DNA of 64,000 nt, taken from assembly GCA_027489335.1 (NCBI GenBank), contig JAIXZX010000010.1, positions 1 through 64,000 of the forward strand, read 5' to 3'. The notes below the pieces were generated by a model that was not told the DNA's origin, ran no database searches, and saw nothing but the letters and a program-made list of their open reading frames with translations. Shown piece by piece: positions 30,735-40,644 of this stretch. Source of the stretch: Caulobacteraceae bacterium. GTDB lineage: Bacteria; Pseudomonadota; Alphaproteobacteria; Caulobacterales; Caulobacteraceae. Both the position numbers and the translations under genes were made by a program. Numbering within the stretch: the first letter of the stretch is position 1; every line of letters starts with the position of its first letter.

Positions 30735-31952
30735 ATGATCGACTTCCTGCAGACGGCCCTGGGCTACATCATCCCCTTCCTGCTGGTGCTCACCGTCGTG
30801 GTGACCATCCATGAGCTGGGCCACTATTGGGCGGCGCGCGCCTGTGGGGTGGCCATCGACCAATTCTCCATCGGCTTTGGCCGACGGATTTTCGGGTGGC
30901 GCGACCGTCAAGGCGTGGAGTGGCGGGTGGGCTGGATCCCGCTGGGGGGCTACGTGAAGTTCTCCGGCGATGAGAACGCCGCCAGCGTGCCCGATCATGA
31001 CAATCTTGACGCGATGCGGACGCGCATCGAGGCGGAACAGGGACCTGGGGCCGCCAACCGGTATTTCCACTTCAAGCCGGTCTGGCAACGAGCCTTCGTC
31101 ACCGCCGCCGGGCCGCTCGCCAATTTCGCCCTGGCGATCGTGCTGTTCGCCGTGCTGTTGATGAGCGTTGGCGAGACGGTGATCCCGGCCCGGGTGGCGG
31201 CGGTCCAGCCTGATAGCCCGGCCGCCCGCGCGGGCTTTGTCGTGGATGACGTCGTAGTGCGGGCCAATGGCCAGGCGATCGACAATTTCTTCGACCTCCA
31301 GCAGATCATCGCCGTGCGCTCCAACGCACCCACCAGCTTCGTGGTCGACCGGGGCGGTCAGCTTGTTTCCCTGACCGCCACGCCTGAGCGCCGCGTGGTC
31401 TCCGACCGGATGGGCGGCGAGCAGAAGATCGGCGTGCTGGGCATTGCGAGCCCGGCGCAGGTCGGCGAACGCACGGTTCGACGGTATGGCCCCCTTGAGG
31501 CGGTTGCCGGCGGGGTGGAGCGCACCTGGCGGGTCTTGAGCACGACGGTCTATTACCTGGGTCGCGTGGTCACCGGCCGCGAGAGCGCCGATCAGCTCGG
31601 CGGTCCCTTGCGGATCGCTCAGGCGTCGGGGCAGGTGGCCCAGTCGGGGGCTCAAGGGGCTCCGGATGCAGGCTCCATGCTCCTGGGCAGCGCGGTCGCC
31701 TTGCTTGGCCTGACGGCGGTGCTGTCGGTCGGGATCGGCTTCATGAACCTGTTGCCTGTTCCGATCCTCGACGGCGGCCATCTGGTCTTCTACGCCTACG
31801 AGGCGGTGGCGCGGCGCCCTCTTGCGGCCAAGGTTCAGGCGGCAGGATATCGCGTGGGCCTTGCGCTACTGCTCGGATTGATGTTGTTCGCCACCTGGAA
31901 CGATCTGCAGCAACTGCGCGTGTTCAAATTTCTCGGCGGTCTGATTTCCTAG
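30735..31952 (+). CDS. rseP: Site-2 intramembrane zinc protease RseP
   Basis: Intramembrane metalloprotease of regulated proteolysis, 405 residues. Zinc motif H26-E27-L-G-H30 lies in the first helix (TIHELGHYWAARACG), one PDZ domain is visible at about 150-200 (PDSPAARAGFVVDD), and the C-terminal helix has NLLPVPILDGGHLVF with the metal Asp. Shorter than E. coli RseP. In Caulobacter the homologue MmpA cleaves PodJ and other targets; that is family knowledge. Directly upstream of bamA. Confidence 0.94.
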   Translation: MIDFLQTALGYIIPFLLVLTVVVTIHELGHYWAARACGVAIDQFSIGFGRRIFGWRDRQGVEWRVGWIPLGGYVKFSGDENAASVPDHDNLDAMRTRIEAEQGPGAANRYFHFKPVWQRAFVTAAGPLANFALAIVLFAVLLMSVGETVIPARVAAVQPDSPAARAGFVVDDVVVRANGQAIDNFFDLQQIIAVRSNAPTSFVVDRGGQLVSLTATPERRVVSDRMGGEQKIGVLGIASPAQVGERTVRRYGPLEAVAGGVERTWRVLSTTVYYLGRVVTGRESADQLGGPLRIAQASGQVAQSGAQGAPDAGSMLLGSAVALLGLTAVLSVGIGFMNLLPVPILDGGHLVFYAYEAVARRPLAAKVQAAGYRVGLALLLGLMLFATWNDLQQLRVFKFLGGLIS

Positions 31953-31982
31953 GCTCGCCTTCCTCCCTTTACGGCTGATCAG

Positions 31983-34337
31983 ATGCAAAGATCTCGCGCT
32001 CGTAGCGCTGCGCTCGCTTCCGGCTTCGCCCTGCTGCTCTCCTCGACCGCCCTGACGGCCCCGACCGTGGCGCTTGCCCAGGCGCAGGCCGAGGTGGTCC
32101 AGCGGATTGCGGTTCGCGGCAATGAGCGGATCGAGCAGGCCACTGTGCTGTCCTACCTGCCGATTCAGCCGGGCGACCGGGTTGACGCGGCCCAGCTCGA
32201 CCTGGCGCTGAAGGCGCTCTACCGCACCGATCTGTTCGCCGATGTTCGCATCAGCGCCGTGGACGGCGAGGTGATTGTCGAGGTGGTGGAGAACCCCATC
32301 ATCAACCGCGTGATCTTTGAGGGGAACCGCGGTCTCAAGGAAGACAAGCTGCGGGACGAGGTCACCCTGCGGCCCCGGGGCATCTTCACCCGCGCACGGA
32401 TCCAGCAGGATGTGCAGCGGATCGTGGAGCTGTATCGGCGGTCGGGTCGGATCTCGGCCAATGTGACGCCAAAGATCGTCGAGCTGCCGCAGAAGCGGGT
32501 CGACGTGATCTTTGAGATCGACGAGGGCGCCAAGAGCGGCGTGCTCCGCACCAACTTCATCGGCAATGTGGAGTTCTCGGACAACGACCTGCGCGACGTG
32601 ATCGTCACGGAGCAGAGCGCCTGGTACAAGTTCTTCACCAGTAACGCGAATTACGACCCAGATCGTCTTGAATTCGATAAGGAACAGCTGCGCGAACACT
32701 ACCGGAACCGCGGCTTTTACGACTTCCGCGTGGTGTCGGCGATCGCCGAACTGGCCCCTGACAAGAATGGGTTTGTCGTCACCTACACGGTGGAGGAGGG
32801 GCCGGAGTACAAGTTCGGCAAGGTCGAGGTCGCCACCGAACTCGAGAAGCTGAACAAGGAAACCCTCGTCCAGATCCTGCCGATCCGCGAAGGCGAAATC
32901 TACCAGGACGAACGGATCGAGCAGGCCACCGACACCCTGACCTTCGCCGCCGGCGCCGCCGGCTTCGCCTTCGTCGATGTGCGCCCGCGCTATACGCCGA
33001 ACCGGGAAACCAAGACGGTCGATGTGACCTTCCAGGTCAACGAAGGGCCACGGGTCTATGTGGAACGCATCGACATCATCGGAAACACCCGGACCCTGGA
33101 CTATGTGGTCCGGCGCGAGCTGAACCTCGCCGAGGGCGATGCCTACAATCGTGTGCTGGTCGACAGGTCGCGCAACCAGGTCCGGGCTCTGGGCTTCTTC
33201 AAGGACGTGAACATCGAGGAGGTCCCCGGGTCGGCGCCTGACCGCACCGGCCTACAGGTGCAGGTCGAGGAGCAGCCGACGGGTGAACTGTCGTTCAGCG
33301 CCGGTTACAGCTCAGTCGACCAGCTGATCCTTGATCTCGGCGTCACCGAACGGAATTTCCGTGGCCGTGGCCAGAACGTGCGGGCCCGGGTTTCGGTGGG
33401 CTCCCTGCGCCAGCAGGTGGATTTCTCGTTCACCGAACCGCGCTTCATGGGCCGCGACCTGGGCGCCGGTGTCGACCTCTATTCCTACCGCTATGACCTG
33501 ACCGACTTCTCGGCCTACCGCACCAACACCATCGGCGGCGGTGTGCGGCTCGGCTTCCCGCTCACCCTCAATGCGCGGGCGTCGGCCCGATACACCCTGC
33601 GTCGTGACGAGGTCGAGATTCCGGCCTCGTTCTGCGATCCCGCCGCGCCCGTGGTGTCGATCTCGCTCTGCCAGCAGCGGGGATCCTATACGACGTCCCT
33701 GGTGGGCTATGGCGTGCGCCTGGACCGCCGGAACGACCCGATCAATCCGACCCGTGGATTCTACACCGCGCTGAATCAGGACCTCGCCGGTGTCGGCGGC
33801 GATGTGAACTATCTGAAGACGGAGCTCGAGGGCGGGATCTACTACGGCTTCTCGCCGAGCTTCATCCTCAGCGCCACCGGATCGGCGGGCTATGTGGACG
33901 GCTGGAACGGCGACACCGTCCGGATCAACGAGCGGTTCTACAAGGGCGGCAACAGCTTCCGGGGCTTCGAGACCGCCGGCATTGGCGCCCGTGACCTGAA
34001 CTCCAGCCGCGGCGACGCGCTGGGGGGCAAGGCCTACGCCATCGGATCGGTGGAATTGACGGTGCCAACCTTCCTGCCGGAACAGTACGGCGTGAAGGCG
34101 GCGGTCTTCTCCGACTTCGGCACCTTGGGTATGCTCGACGATGAGGATAAGCTGACCGTGGCAGGCGCCGTCGACCCGAACATCGTCGATGACCTCTCGC
34201 TGCGGGCCTCTGCCGGCGTCAGCATCTTCTGGCGTTCGCCCATGGGTCCGATCCGCTTCGACTTCAGCCAAGTTTTGGCCAAAGAAGATTACGATAAGAC
34301 CGAAACCTTCCGGTTCTCCACCTCAACTAGGTTCTGA
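31983..34337 (+). CDS. bamA: Outer membrane protein assembly factor BamA
   Basis: Central Omp85 insertase of the outer membrane, 784 residues. An N-terminal signal peptide (about residues 1-36, ending ALAQAQA) precedes five POTRA domains (about 37-430), then a 16-strand barrel. The conserved barrel loop motif is seen in FYKGGNSFRGFETAGIG, and the C-terminus ends with the outer-membrane signature Phe (STSTRF). Adjacent skp supplies the periplasmic chaperone. Confidence 0.96.
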   Translation: MQRSRARSAALASGFALLLSSTALTAPTVALAQAQAEVVQRIAVRGNERIEQATVLSYLPIQPGDRVDAAQLDLALKALYRTDLFADVRISAVDGEVIVEVVENPIINRVIFEGNRGLKEDKLRDEVTLRPRGIFTRARIQQDVQRIVELYRRSGRISANVTPKIVELPQKRVDVIFEIDEGAKSGVLRTNFIGNVEFSDNDLRDVIVTEQSAWYKFFTSNANYDPDRLEFDKEQLREHYRNRGFYDFRVVSAIAELAPDKNGFVVTYTVEEGPEYKFGKVEVATELEKLNKETLVQILPIREGEIYQDERIEQATDTLTFAAGAAGFAFVDVRPRYTPNRETKTVDVTFQVNEGPRVYVERIDIIGNTRTLDYVVRRELNLAEGDAYNRVLVDRSRNQVRALGFFKDVNIEEVPGSAPDRTGLQVQVEEQPTGELSFSAGYSSVDQLILDLGVTERNFRGRGQNVRARVSVGSLRQQVDFSFTEPRFMGRDLGAGVDLYSYRYDLTDFSAYRTNTIGGGVRLGFPLTLNARASARYTLRRDEVEIPASFCDPAAPVVSISLCQQRGSYTTSLVGYGVRLDRRNDPINPTRGFYTALNQDLAGVGGDVNYLKTELEGGIYYGFSPSFILSATGSAGYVDGWNGDTVRINERFYKGGNSFRGFETAGIGARDLNSSRGDALGGKAYAIGSVELTVPTFLPEQYGVKAAVFSDFGTLGMLDDEDKLTVAGAVDPNIVDDLSLRASAGVSIFWRSPMGPIRFDFSQVLAKEDYDKTETFRFSTSTRF

Positions 34338-34341
34338 TTTC

Positions 34342-34962
34342 ATGACCACCAAAACCCTCGCCGCCGGCCTCTCCGCCGCGGTGTTCGCGCTCGCGCTCGC
34401 CCCGGGCGCGCAGGCCCAGCAGGCGCCCGCCGCCCCGCAGGTCTCCCACGGCGCCGCCATTGCGGGGGTCTGTGTGATGTCGCTTGATGGCGCCATTGGC
34501 GGCTCCACCGTGGGCCAGTACGTCCAGACCCGCCTTCAGCAGATCGCCACCCAGGTGGAAGCCGAACTGAAGGCTGAAGAGACGGCCATCACCAATGAGG
34601 CCCAGGCGATCGAAACCGGCCGCGCCGGCTTGTCTCAGGACGCTTTCGACAAGCGCCGCGCTGACCTTCAGGTGCGGGTGAACGCGTTCCAGCGCAAGGC
34701 CACCCTGCGTGAGCGCGAACTGGCCGTGACTCAGCAGAAGGCCATCGCCCGCGTCGGGCAGGAGATGGAGCCGCTGATCCGCCAAGTCTATCAGCAGCGG
34801 CAGTGCGCCATGCTGGTGAACCGCGACGCCCTGCTGCTCTCCAACCCGCAGATGGACGTCACCGCGGCCGTTGTGACCGCCCTCAACGGGAAGATCACCC
34901 AGTTCGCTTTCGATCGTGAACGGCTGGACCAGCAGGCCGCAGGCGCCCAGACTAACCGCTAA
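34342..34962 (+). CDS. skp: Periplasmic chaperone Skp/OmpH
   Basis: Trimeric chaperone that carries unfolded outer-membrane proteins to BamA. It is 206 residues from ATG 34342 with a clear signal peptide (MTTKTLAAGLSAAVFALALA, cleavage near AQA). The mature part is mostly charged helix with Gln/Ala/Arg (about residues 60-160), fitting the tentacle arms. It starts 4 bases after the bamA stop. Confidence 0.9.
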   Translation: MTTKTLAAGLSAAVFALALAPGAQAQQAPAAPQVSHGAAIAGVCVMSLDGAIGGSTVGQYVQTRLQQIATQVEAELKAEETAITNEAQAIETGRAGLSQDAFDKRRADLQVRVNAFQRKATLRERELAVTQQKAIARVGQEMEPLIRQVYQQRQCAMLVNRDALLLSNPQMDVTAAVVTALNGKITQFAFDRERLDQQAAGAQTNR

Positions 34963-35006
34963 GCCAGCGACTCGCCCAAGGGGCGCGGGTTGCGCCTGGA
35001 ATCCAA

Positions 35007-36029
35007 ATGCCTGACCCGCGCTTCTTCGAGGACCTCGGTCCCTTAACCCTGTCCCGCCTCGCCGAGGTCGCCCGCGCCGAGGTCGCGCCGGGCGTTGATG
35101 GCGCCCGGGAGGTCAACGCTGTCGCCGTGCTCGCCAGGGCTACGGCCGGAACCGTCACCTTCCTGTCCGATCCCAAGCGGGCTCCCGAACTGGCGTCGAT
35201 CCGGGCGACCGCCTGCTTCGTCCATCCCCGTTTGGCGGCGTCCGTCGCCCCCGGGTGCGCGGCCCTGCTGACCACGGCGCCCCAGGCGGCCTACGCTTTG
35301 GCGGCGAACGCCCTCCATCGCCCCCGGCGCAACAGCGTTGACGTGATGGTTTCCCCCCACGCGGCGTTGGAACCTGGGGTCCGAGTCGAGCCTGGCGCCA
35401 TCATCGGTGACGGCGCCCAGATCGGGGCCCGGACGATCATCGGGGCCGGCGCTGTCATCGGGCCAGGCGTGACCATCGGCCGGGATTGCGAGATCGGCGC
35501 CCGCGCCACGGTGACCTTTGCCGTGATCGGCGACCGGGTGAAGATCCTGGCCGGCGCGATGGTCGGCGAGGCCGGCTTCGGCGCCACCGTGGGCGCCGGC
35601 GGATTGATCGACATTCCACAGCTCGGCAGAGTGATCCTTCAGGATGGTGTGACCGTGGGCGCTGGCGCCTGCGTCGACCGCGGCGCTTTCGAAGACACTG
35701 TCATTGGTGAGAACACCAAGATCGACAACATGGTGCAGATCGCCCACAACGTCCGCATCGGGCGCAACTGCGCCATCGCCGCCCAAACGGGTATTTCGGG
35801 CAGTGTGACCGTCGGCGATGGGGTGCAGTTCGGTGGCCGGGCCGGCGTGGCCGATCACCTGATCATAGGTGAGGGGGCCCGTGTCGCCGCCGCCGCCGGG
35901 GTCATGCGCGACATCCCCGCCGGAGAAACCTGGGGCGGATTCCCCGCTCGCCCCCTCAAGAAATGGATGCGCGAGGTTGCGTGGCTCTCGAAGATGGCTG
36001 CGCGTCGCGGAAATGGAGCAGGCGCATGA
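35007..36029 (+). CDS. lpxD: UDP-3-O-acylglucosamine N-acyltransferase
   Basis: Third step of lipid A synthesis, adding the N-linked 3-hydroxyacyl chain. It has 340 residues: an N-terminal uridine-binding domain with VTFLSDPKRAPEL, then left-handed beta-helix hexapeptide repeats from about 115 to 300, including the catalytic His in NMVQIAHNVRIG. The stop overlaps the fabZ ATG (ATGA at 36026-36029). Confidence 0.96.
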   Translation: MPDPRFFEDLGPLTLSRLAEVARAEVAPGVDGAREVNAVAVLARATAGTVTFLSDPKRAPELASIRATACFVHPRLAASVAPGCAALLTTAPQAAYALAANALHRPRRNSVDVMVSPHAALEPGVRVEPGAIIGDGAQIGARTIIGAGAVIGPGVTIGRDCEIGARATVTFAVIGDRVKILAGAMVGEAGFGATVGAGGLIDIPQLGRVILQDGVTVGAGACVDRGAFEDTVIGENTKIDNMVQIAHNVRIGRNCAIAAQTGISGSVTVGDGVQFGGRAGVADHLIIGEGARVAAAAGVMRDIPAGETWGGFPARPLKKWMREVAWLSKMAARRGNGAGA

Positions 36030-36499
36030 GCCGCAAGGCGCCGGTGAACGAGAACCCCACCGAGATCGACATCACTGAGGTTCTGCGACGGATTCCACAC
36101 CGCTATCCCTTCCTGCTGGTCGACCGTGCTGAGGACTACAAGCCCAGCGAGTCGATCGTCGGGATCAAGTGCGTGACCTTCAATGAGCCCTTCTTCGCCG
36201 GGCACTTCCCCGAATACCCGGTGATGCCCGGGGTTCTGATCGTCGAGGCCCTGGCCCAGACCGGCGCCGTGCTGATGTCCAAATCGCTGGACGTGGACGT
36301 GGCCGGGAAGACCATCCTTTTCATCTCGCTCGACAACTGCCGGTTCCGGCAGCCTGTCCGCCCCGGCGATGTGCTGCGGATGCCGGTGGAAGTGGTCAAG
36401 CACCGCGGCGACCTGTTCAAGTTCAAGGGGCGCGCCATGGTCGGCGACAAGGTTGCGGCCGAGGCCGAGTTCGCCGCCATGGTGGTGGCCACGCAATGA
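36026..36499 (+). CDS. fabZ: 3-hydroxyacyl-ACP dehydratase FabZ
   Basis: Dehydrates 3-hydroxyacyl-ACP in fatty acid elongation and competes with LpxA/LpxD for the same substrate. Hot-dog fold, 157 residues from ATG 36026; the frame extension upstream lies inside lpxD and is rejected. Catalytic H60 in [14 protein letters not shown] and E74 in [11 protein letters not shown]. It overlaps lpxA by 4 bases (36496-36499). Confidence 0.97.
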   Translation: MSRKAPVNENPTEIDITEVLRRIPHRYPFLLVDRAEDYKPSESIVGIKCVTFNEPFFAGHFPEYPVMPGVLIVEALAQTGAVLMSKSLDVDVAGKTILFISLDNCRFRQPVRPGDVLRMPVEVVKHRGDLFKFKGRAMVGDKVAAEAEFAAMVVATQ

Positions 36500-37293
36500 G
36501 CGTCGAAATTCATCCCACCGCGATCATCGCCTCTGGGGCCGAGCTGGGCGAGGGGGTCCGGATCGGGCCCTATTCGATCATTGGCGAGCACGTGAAGATC
36601 GGCCCGCGCACCCAGTTGCTCTCTCATGTCGTGGTCGAGGGACACACGACCATCGGGGCGGACTGCATGGTTCGCAACTTCGCCAATCTGGGCGGGCCGC
36701 CGCACCACACGGGCTACAAGGGTGAGCCTACCGAACTGGTTATCGGTGACCGCAATCGGCTTTGGGAACATGTCACCATGCACATCGGCACCCCCGATGG
36801 CGGCGGTGTCACGCGCGTGGGCGACGACGGCATGTATATGGCCACCAGCCATGTGGGCCATGATTGCACGGTCGGAAACAACGTCGTTCTGGCGCACTCG
36901 GCCACCCTGGGCGGTCATGTGGATGTCGGCGATTTCGTCATGGTCAGCGGTCTGGCGGCGGTGCACCAGCACTGCCGGGTCGGACGCTATTCATTCATCG
37001 GCGGCCTTGCGGCGGTGACGAAGGACGTCATCCCCTATGGCCTGGTGTGGGGAAACCACGCGCACCTGGAGGGCCTGAACCTCGTCGGCCTCAAGCGCCG
37101 GAACTTCTCCCGGGAAACGATCGCCGAGCTGCGCTCGGCCTACCGGCTGCTCTTCGCCGAAGAGGGCACTTTCCAGGAGCGGATCGACGACGCCATGGCC
37201 ACCTTCGGCCATAGCGCCCCGGTGATGGAGATCATCGACTTTATCCGCGCCGAGGCCAATCGGCCGCTCTGCCTGCCGGAGCGGGAGGTCTAG
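36496..37293 (+). CDS. lpxA: UDP-N-acetylglucosamine acyltransferase
   Basis: First step of lipid A synthesis, O-acylation of UDP-GlcNAc. It has 265 residues: hexapeptide-repeat beta-helix from residue 2 ([20 protein letters not shown]) and a C-terminal helical domain; the catalytic His is within [20 protein letters not shown] (cut: [10 protein letters not shown]). Order lpxD-fabZ-lpxA is the classic arrangement. Confidence 0.97.
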   Translation: MSVEIHPTAIIASGAELGEGVRIGPYSIIGEHVKIGPRTQLLSHVVVEGHTTIGADCMVRNFANLGGPPHHTGYKGEPTELVIGDRNRLWEHVTMHIGTPDGGGVTRVGDDGMYMATSHVGHDCTVGNNVVLAHSATLGGHVDVGDFVMVSGLAAVHQHCRVGRYSFIGGLAAVTKDVIPYGLVWGNHAHLEGLNLVGLKRRNFSRETIAELRSAYRLLFAEEGTFQERIDDAMATFGHSAPVMEIIDFIRAEANRPLCLPEREV

Positions 37294-37297
37294 AGTC

Positions 37298-38137
37298 TTG
37301 TCCAGGCTTGGCCTGATCGCGGGTGGCGGCGGCCTTCCGGTGGAGATCGCCGCGGCCTGTGAGCAGGCTGGCCGGCCGCTGTTTGTCATCCGGCTGAAAG
37401 GGTTTGCTGGCCCCGAGCTGGCGGGCTTTGCCGGGGCCGATATTGGTATCGCCGAACTGGGCAAGTGCATCCGCGCGCTCAAGGGGGCAGGGTGCGAGGC
37501 GATCTGCTTCGCCGGACAGGTGAACCGGCCCGATTTCGCCGCGCTGCGCCCCGATGTGCGAGGCCTGAAGGCGCTTCCCGGTCTGATAGCCGCAGCGCGT
37601 CACGGGGATGACGGCCTGTTGCGCGCCCTGTTGCAGGAGTTCGAGAAGGAGGGCTTCCGCATCGAGGGCGCCGACGAGGCCATGGGCGATCTTCGCCTGC
37701 CGCTGGGTGTGCTCGGACGGATCGCCCCGGACGCGCGGCACCAGGCTGACATTGTCCGGGCCCTCCATGTGGCCCGCGAACTCGGGCGCATGGATATCGG
37801 TCAGGGCGCTGTGGTCTGCGAAGGCCTGGTGCTCGCCGTCGAGGCTCAAGAGGGCACCGACGCCATGCTGCGCCGTGTCTCTGAGCTACCCAACGCATTG
37901 CGTGGGAGCCCGGAGGCCCTGCGCGGCGTATTGGCTAAGGCCCCCAAGCCGATCCAGGAGACCCGCGTCGACCTGCCGACCATCGGTCTGGCCACGATCC
38001 AGAGGGCGGCGAGGGCTGGGCTGGCTGGCGTCGTCGGCGAGGCTGGACGTCTGCTCGTGCTGGATCGTAGCGCCCTGATCGAGCTGGCTGATGACCTGGG
38101 TCTGTTCGTGCTGGGCGTTGATCCCGAGGCGTCATGA
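37298..38137 (+). CDS. lpxI: UDP-2,3-diacylglucosamine diphosphatase LpxI
   Basis: Hydrolyses UDP-2,3-diacylglucosamine to lipid X. This is LpxI (formerly DUF1009), not the metallophosphoesterase LpxH used by enterobacteria; LpxI is the form known from Caulobacter. 279 residues. The N-terminal LGLIAGGGGLPVEIA and C-terminal VDLPTIGLATIQRAARAGLA (cut: VDLPTIGLATIQRA) are diagnostic. Start TTG 37298, 4 bases after the lpxA stop with GGGAGG upstream; no ATG alternative exists nearby. Overlaps lpxB by 4 bases. Confidence 0.95.
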   Translation: MSRLGLIAGGGGLPVEIAAACEQAGRPLFVIRLKGFAGPELAGFAGADIGIAELGKCIRALKGAGCEAICFAGQVNRPDFAALRPDVRGLKALPGLIAAARHGDDGLLRALLQEFEKEGFRIEGADEAMGDLRLPLGVLGRIAPDARHQADIVRALHVARELGRMDIGQGAVVCEGLVLAVEAQEGTDAMLRRVSELPNALRGSPEALRGVLAKAPKPIQETRVDLPTIGLATIQRAARAGLAGVVGEAGRLLVLDRSALIELADDLGLFVLGVDPEAS

Positions 38138-39306
38138 GCCAGCCCCTCTGCATCATGCTGGTGGCCGCGGAAGCCTCCGGCGATGACCGCGGGGCGGAAC
38201 TGATGGCCGCCCTCAAGCGCCATCTGGGGCGAGATGAGGTCAGATTTGTCGGCCTCGGCGGCGAGCGGATGGCGGCTGAGGGCCTCTCCAGTCCCTTCGA
38301 CATGTCCGAGCTGTCCATTCTCGGCCTGCTTGAAGGGCTCATGGCCTATCGCCGGGTGGTGCGGCGCGCCGACGAGATGGCCGCCCTGGCGCGGCGGGAA
38401 CGCCCGGATATCGCCATCCTGATCGATTCCTGGGGCTTCACGTTGAGGGTGGCGCAGCGGCTGAAGGCGCAGACACCCGAGATGCCAGTCGTCAAATATG
38501 TCGCGCCACAGGTCTGGGCGTCCCGTCCAGGACGGGCGGCCGTTCTGGCCAAAACCGTCGATCACCTCCTGTCCATCCACACCTTCGACGCGCCCTTCTT
38601 CGAGAAGGTCGGGCTGCCCACCACCTTTGTCGGGAACAGCACCCTCAGTCTCGATCTCAGCGCTGCAGACCCCGCCGGACTGCGCCGACGGCTGGCCATC
38701 GCCCCGGACGCCCCGGTGCTGATCGTTCTACCGGGGAGCCGTCGCAGCGAGATCGAGCGGGTGATGCCGCCGTTCGAGGACGCTGTGGCCCTGCTCAAGG
38801 CCGCGCGCCCGGATCTGCAGGTGATCGTGCCCGCCGCCGCAACAGTTGCTGATACGGTCCGGGCGAGGGTGGCCGGCTGGCCCCATCGCGCCCATGTCGT
38901 CGAGGGCGAGGCTGACCGCCACGCCGCCATGAAGGCCGCCACGGTGGCTCTGGCCTGCTCCGGCACGGTGACGACAGAGTTGGCGCTGGCGGGCGTGCCC
39001 ATGGTGGTGGGCTATCGCCTGGGGCCCGTCACCTACACGATCCTGAAGCGCCTGATCCGCACGGACTATGTGACGCTCTTCAACATCGCCGCCCAGGAAT
39101 TCGTCGCGCCTGAGTTGATCCAGGGGGCCTGCAATGGTCCGGCCCTGGCCCGGGAAGTGGCGTTACGGCTCGACAATGCGGATCTGCGCCAAGCGCAGGT
39201 TGCCGCCCAGGACGCAGCCCTGGACAAAATGGGACGCGGCGGCCCCGATCCCTCGGAGGCCGCCGCGCTGGCCGTTCTGAAAATCCTGGGTCGAAGCGGG
39301 GCTTAG
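38134..39306 (+). CDS. lpxB: Lipid-A-disaccharide synthase
   Basis: Glycosyltransferase (GT19) joining lipid X and UDP-diacylglucosamine in the inner leaflet; 390 residues. Motifs: [20 protein letters not shown] at the N-terminus, [25 protein letters not shown], and [20 protein letters not shown] (core [16 protein letters not shown]). It closes the envelope block and ends tail to tail with gltA, overlapping it by 4 bases (TTAG 39303-39306). Confidence 0.96.
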   Translation: MSQPLCIMLVAAEASGDDRGAELMAALKRHLGRDEVRFVGLGGERMAAEGLSSPFDMSELSILGLLEGLMAYRRVVRRADEMAALARRERPDIAILIDSWGFTLRVAQRLKAQTPEMPVVKYVAPQVWASRPGRAAVLAKTVDHLLSIHTFDAPFFEKVGLPTTFVGNSTLSLDLSAADPAGLRRRLAIAPDAPVLIVLPGSRRSEIERVMPPFEDAVALLKAARPDLQVIVPAAATVADTVRARVAGWPHRAHVVEGEADRHAAMKAATVALACSGTVTTELALAGVPMVVGYRLGPVTYTILKRLIRTDYVTLFNIAAQEFVAPELIQGACNGPALAREVALRLDNADLRQAQVAAQDAALDKMGRGGPDPSEAAALAVLKILGRSGA

Positions 39307-40586
39307 CCGCGCTTGTCGACCGAGGTGTAGTCCCGCTGAGCCGCGCCGGTATAGATCTGACGCGGGCGCCCGATCTTCTGCGACGGGTCCTCGACCATTT
39401 CCTTCCACTGGGCGATCCAGCCGACCGTCCGCGCGAGTGCGAACAGCACGGTGAACATTTCCGGCGGGAAGCCGAGCGCCCGCAGGGTGATGCCCGAATA
39501 GAAGTCCACGTTCGGATAGAGCTTCCGCTCGACGAAGTAGGGGTCGTTGAGCGCGATCTTCTCGAGCTCCATGGCCACCTTCAGCAGCGGGTCGTCGGTG
39601 TTGCCAACCTCGGCCAGAACTTCATGGCAGGTGGCCTGCATGACCTTGGCGCGGGGATCGTAGTTCTTATAGACCCGATGGCCGAAGCCCATCAGCCGGT
39701 AACGGCGGTCCTTCACGCCCTGAACGTACTCGGGGATGTTCTCCACCGAACCGATCTCGGCCAGCATGTTGAGCGCCTCTTCGTTGGCGCCCCCATGGCT
39801 GGGGCCCCACAGGCAGGCGATGCCGGCGGCGATGCAGGCGAACGGATTGGCGCCCGACGAACCGGCTAGGCGGACGGTCGAGGTGGACGCGTTCTGCTCG
39901 TGATCGGCGTGCAGGATGAAGATGCGGTCCATGGCCCGGGTCAGGACCGGGTTCGGCTTCCAGTCCTCGGCCGGGACCGAGAAGCACATCCGCAGGAAGT
40001 TCTCCGCATAGGACTCGTCGTTGCGCGGATGCACGAACGGCTGGCCCTTGGAGTATTTGAAGGCCCGCGCGGCGATCGTCGGCATCTTGGCGATCATGCG
40101 GTGGGCCGAGATCATCCGCTGCTGCGGATCATCGATATTGGTGCTGTCGTGATAGAAGGCCGACAGGGCGCCGACCGCGCCGACCATGATGGCCATCGGG
40201 TGGGCGTCACGGCGGAAGCCCGCGAAGAACCGGTCGAACTGCTCGTGCAACATCGTGTGGTAGGTGATGTTGTGGTCGAACTCGGCGAACTGGCTCGCAG
40301 TGGGCAGTTCGCCGTGCAGCAGCAGATAGCAGACTTCCAGGAAGCTCGACTTCTCGGCCAGCTGGTCGATCGGGTAGCCGCGGTGCAGCAGGATGCCGGC
40401 GTCACCGTCAATATAGGTGATCTTGCTCTCGCAGCTGGCCGTCGACGTAAACCCTGGATCGTAGGTGAAGACATCGGCCTCGGCGTAGAGTTTGCGCACG
40501 TCGACCACGTCCGGACCCGTCGTACCCTTCAAGATGGGTAGTTCGACGGATTTGGCGCCGATGCTGATCTTCGCCGTATCGCCCAT
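39303..40586 (-). CDS. gltA: Citrate synthase
   Basis: Condenses oxaloacetate and acetyl-CoA, entry of the TCA cycle; type II hexameric enzyme, 427 residues. Catalytic regions: [16 protein letters not shown] and [18 protein letters not shown], with the C-terminal [17 protein letters not shown] at 40584-40586 with AAGGGGAT just upstream is preferred to a TTG five codons earlier. It lies 58 bases downstream of gltX on the same strand, and functionally follows the pyruvate dehydrogenase cluster near the window end. Confidence 0.96.
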   Translation of the reverse strand: MGDTAKISIGAKSVELPILKGTTGPDVVDVRKLYAEADVFTYDPGFTSTASCESKITYIDGDAGILLHRGYPIDQLAEKSSFLEVCYLLLHGELPTASQFAEFDHNITYHTMLHEQFDRFFAGFRRDAHPMAIMVGAVGALSAFYHDSTNIDDPQQRMISAHRMIAKMPTIAARAFKYSKGQPFVHPRNDESYAENFLRMCFSVPAEDWKPNPVLTRAMDRIFILHADHEQNASTSTVRLAGSSGANPFACIAAGIACLWGPSHGGANEEALNMLAEIGSVENIPEYVQGVKDRRYRLMGFGHRVYKNYDPRAKVMQATCHEVLAEVGNTDDPLLKVAMELEKIALNDPYFVERKLYPNVDFYSGITLRALGFPPEMFTVLFALARTVGWIAQWKEMVEDPSQKIGRPRQIYTGAAQRDYTSVDKRG

Positions 40587-40644
40587 GCCATCCCCTTTCA
40601 ATGAGTAGGAATTAAAACGTCTGTTCGCTTGGCCTTATAACGGT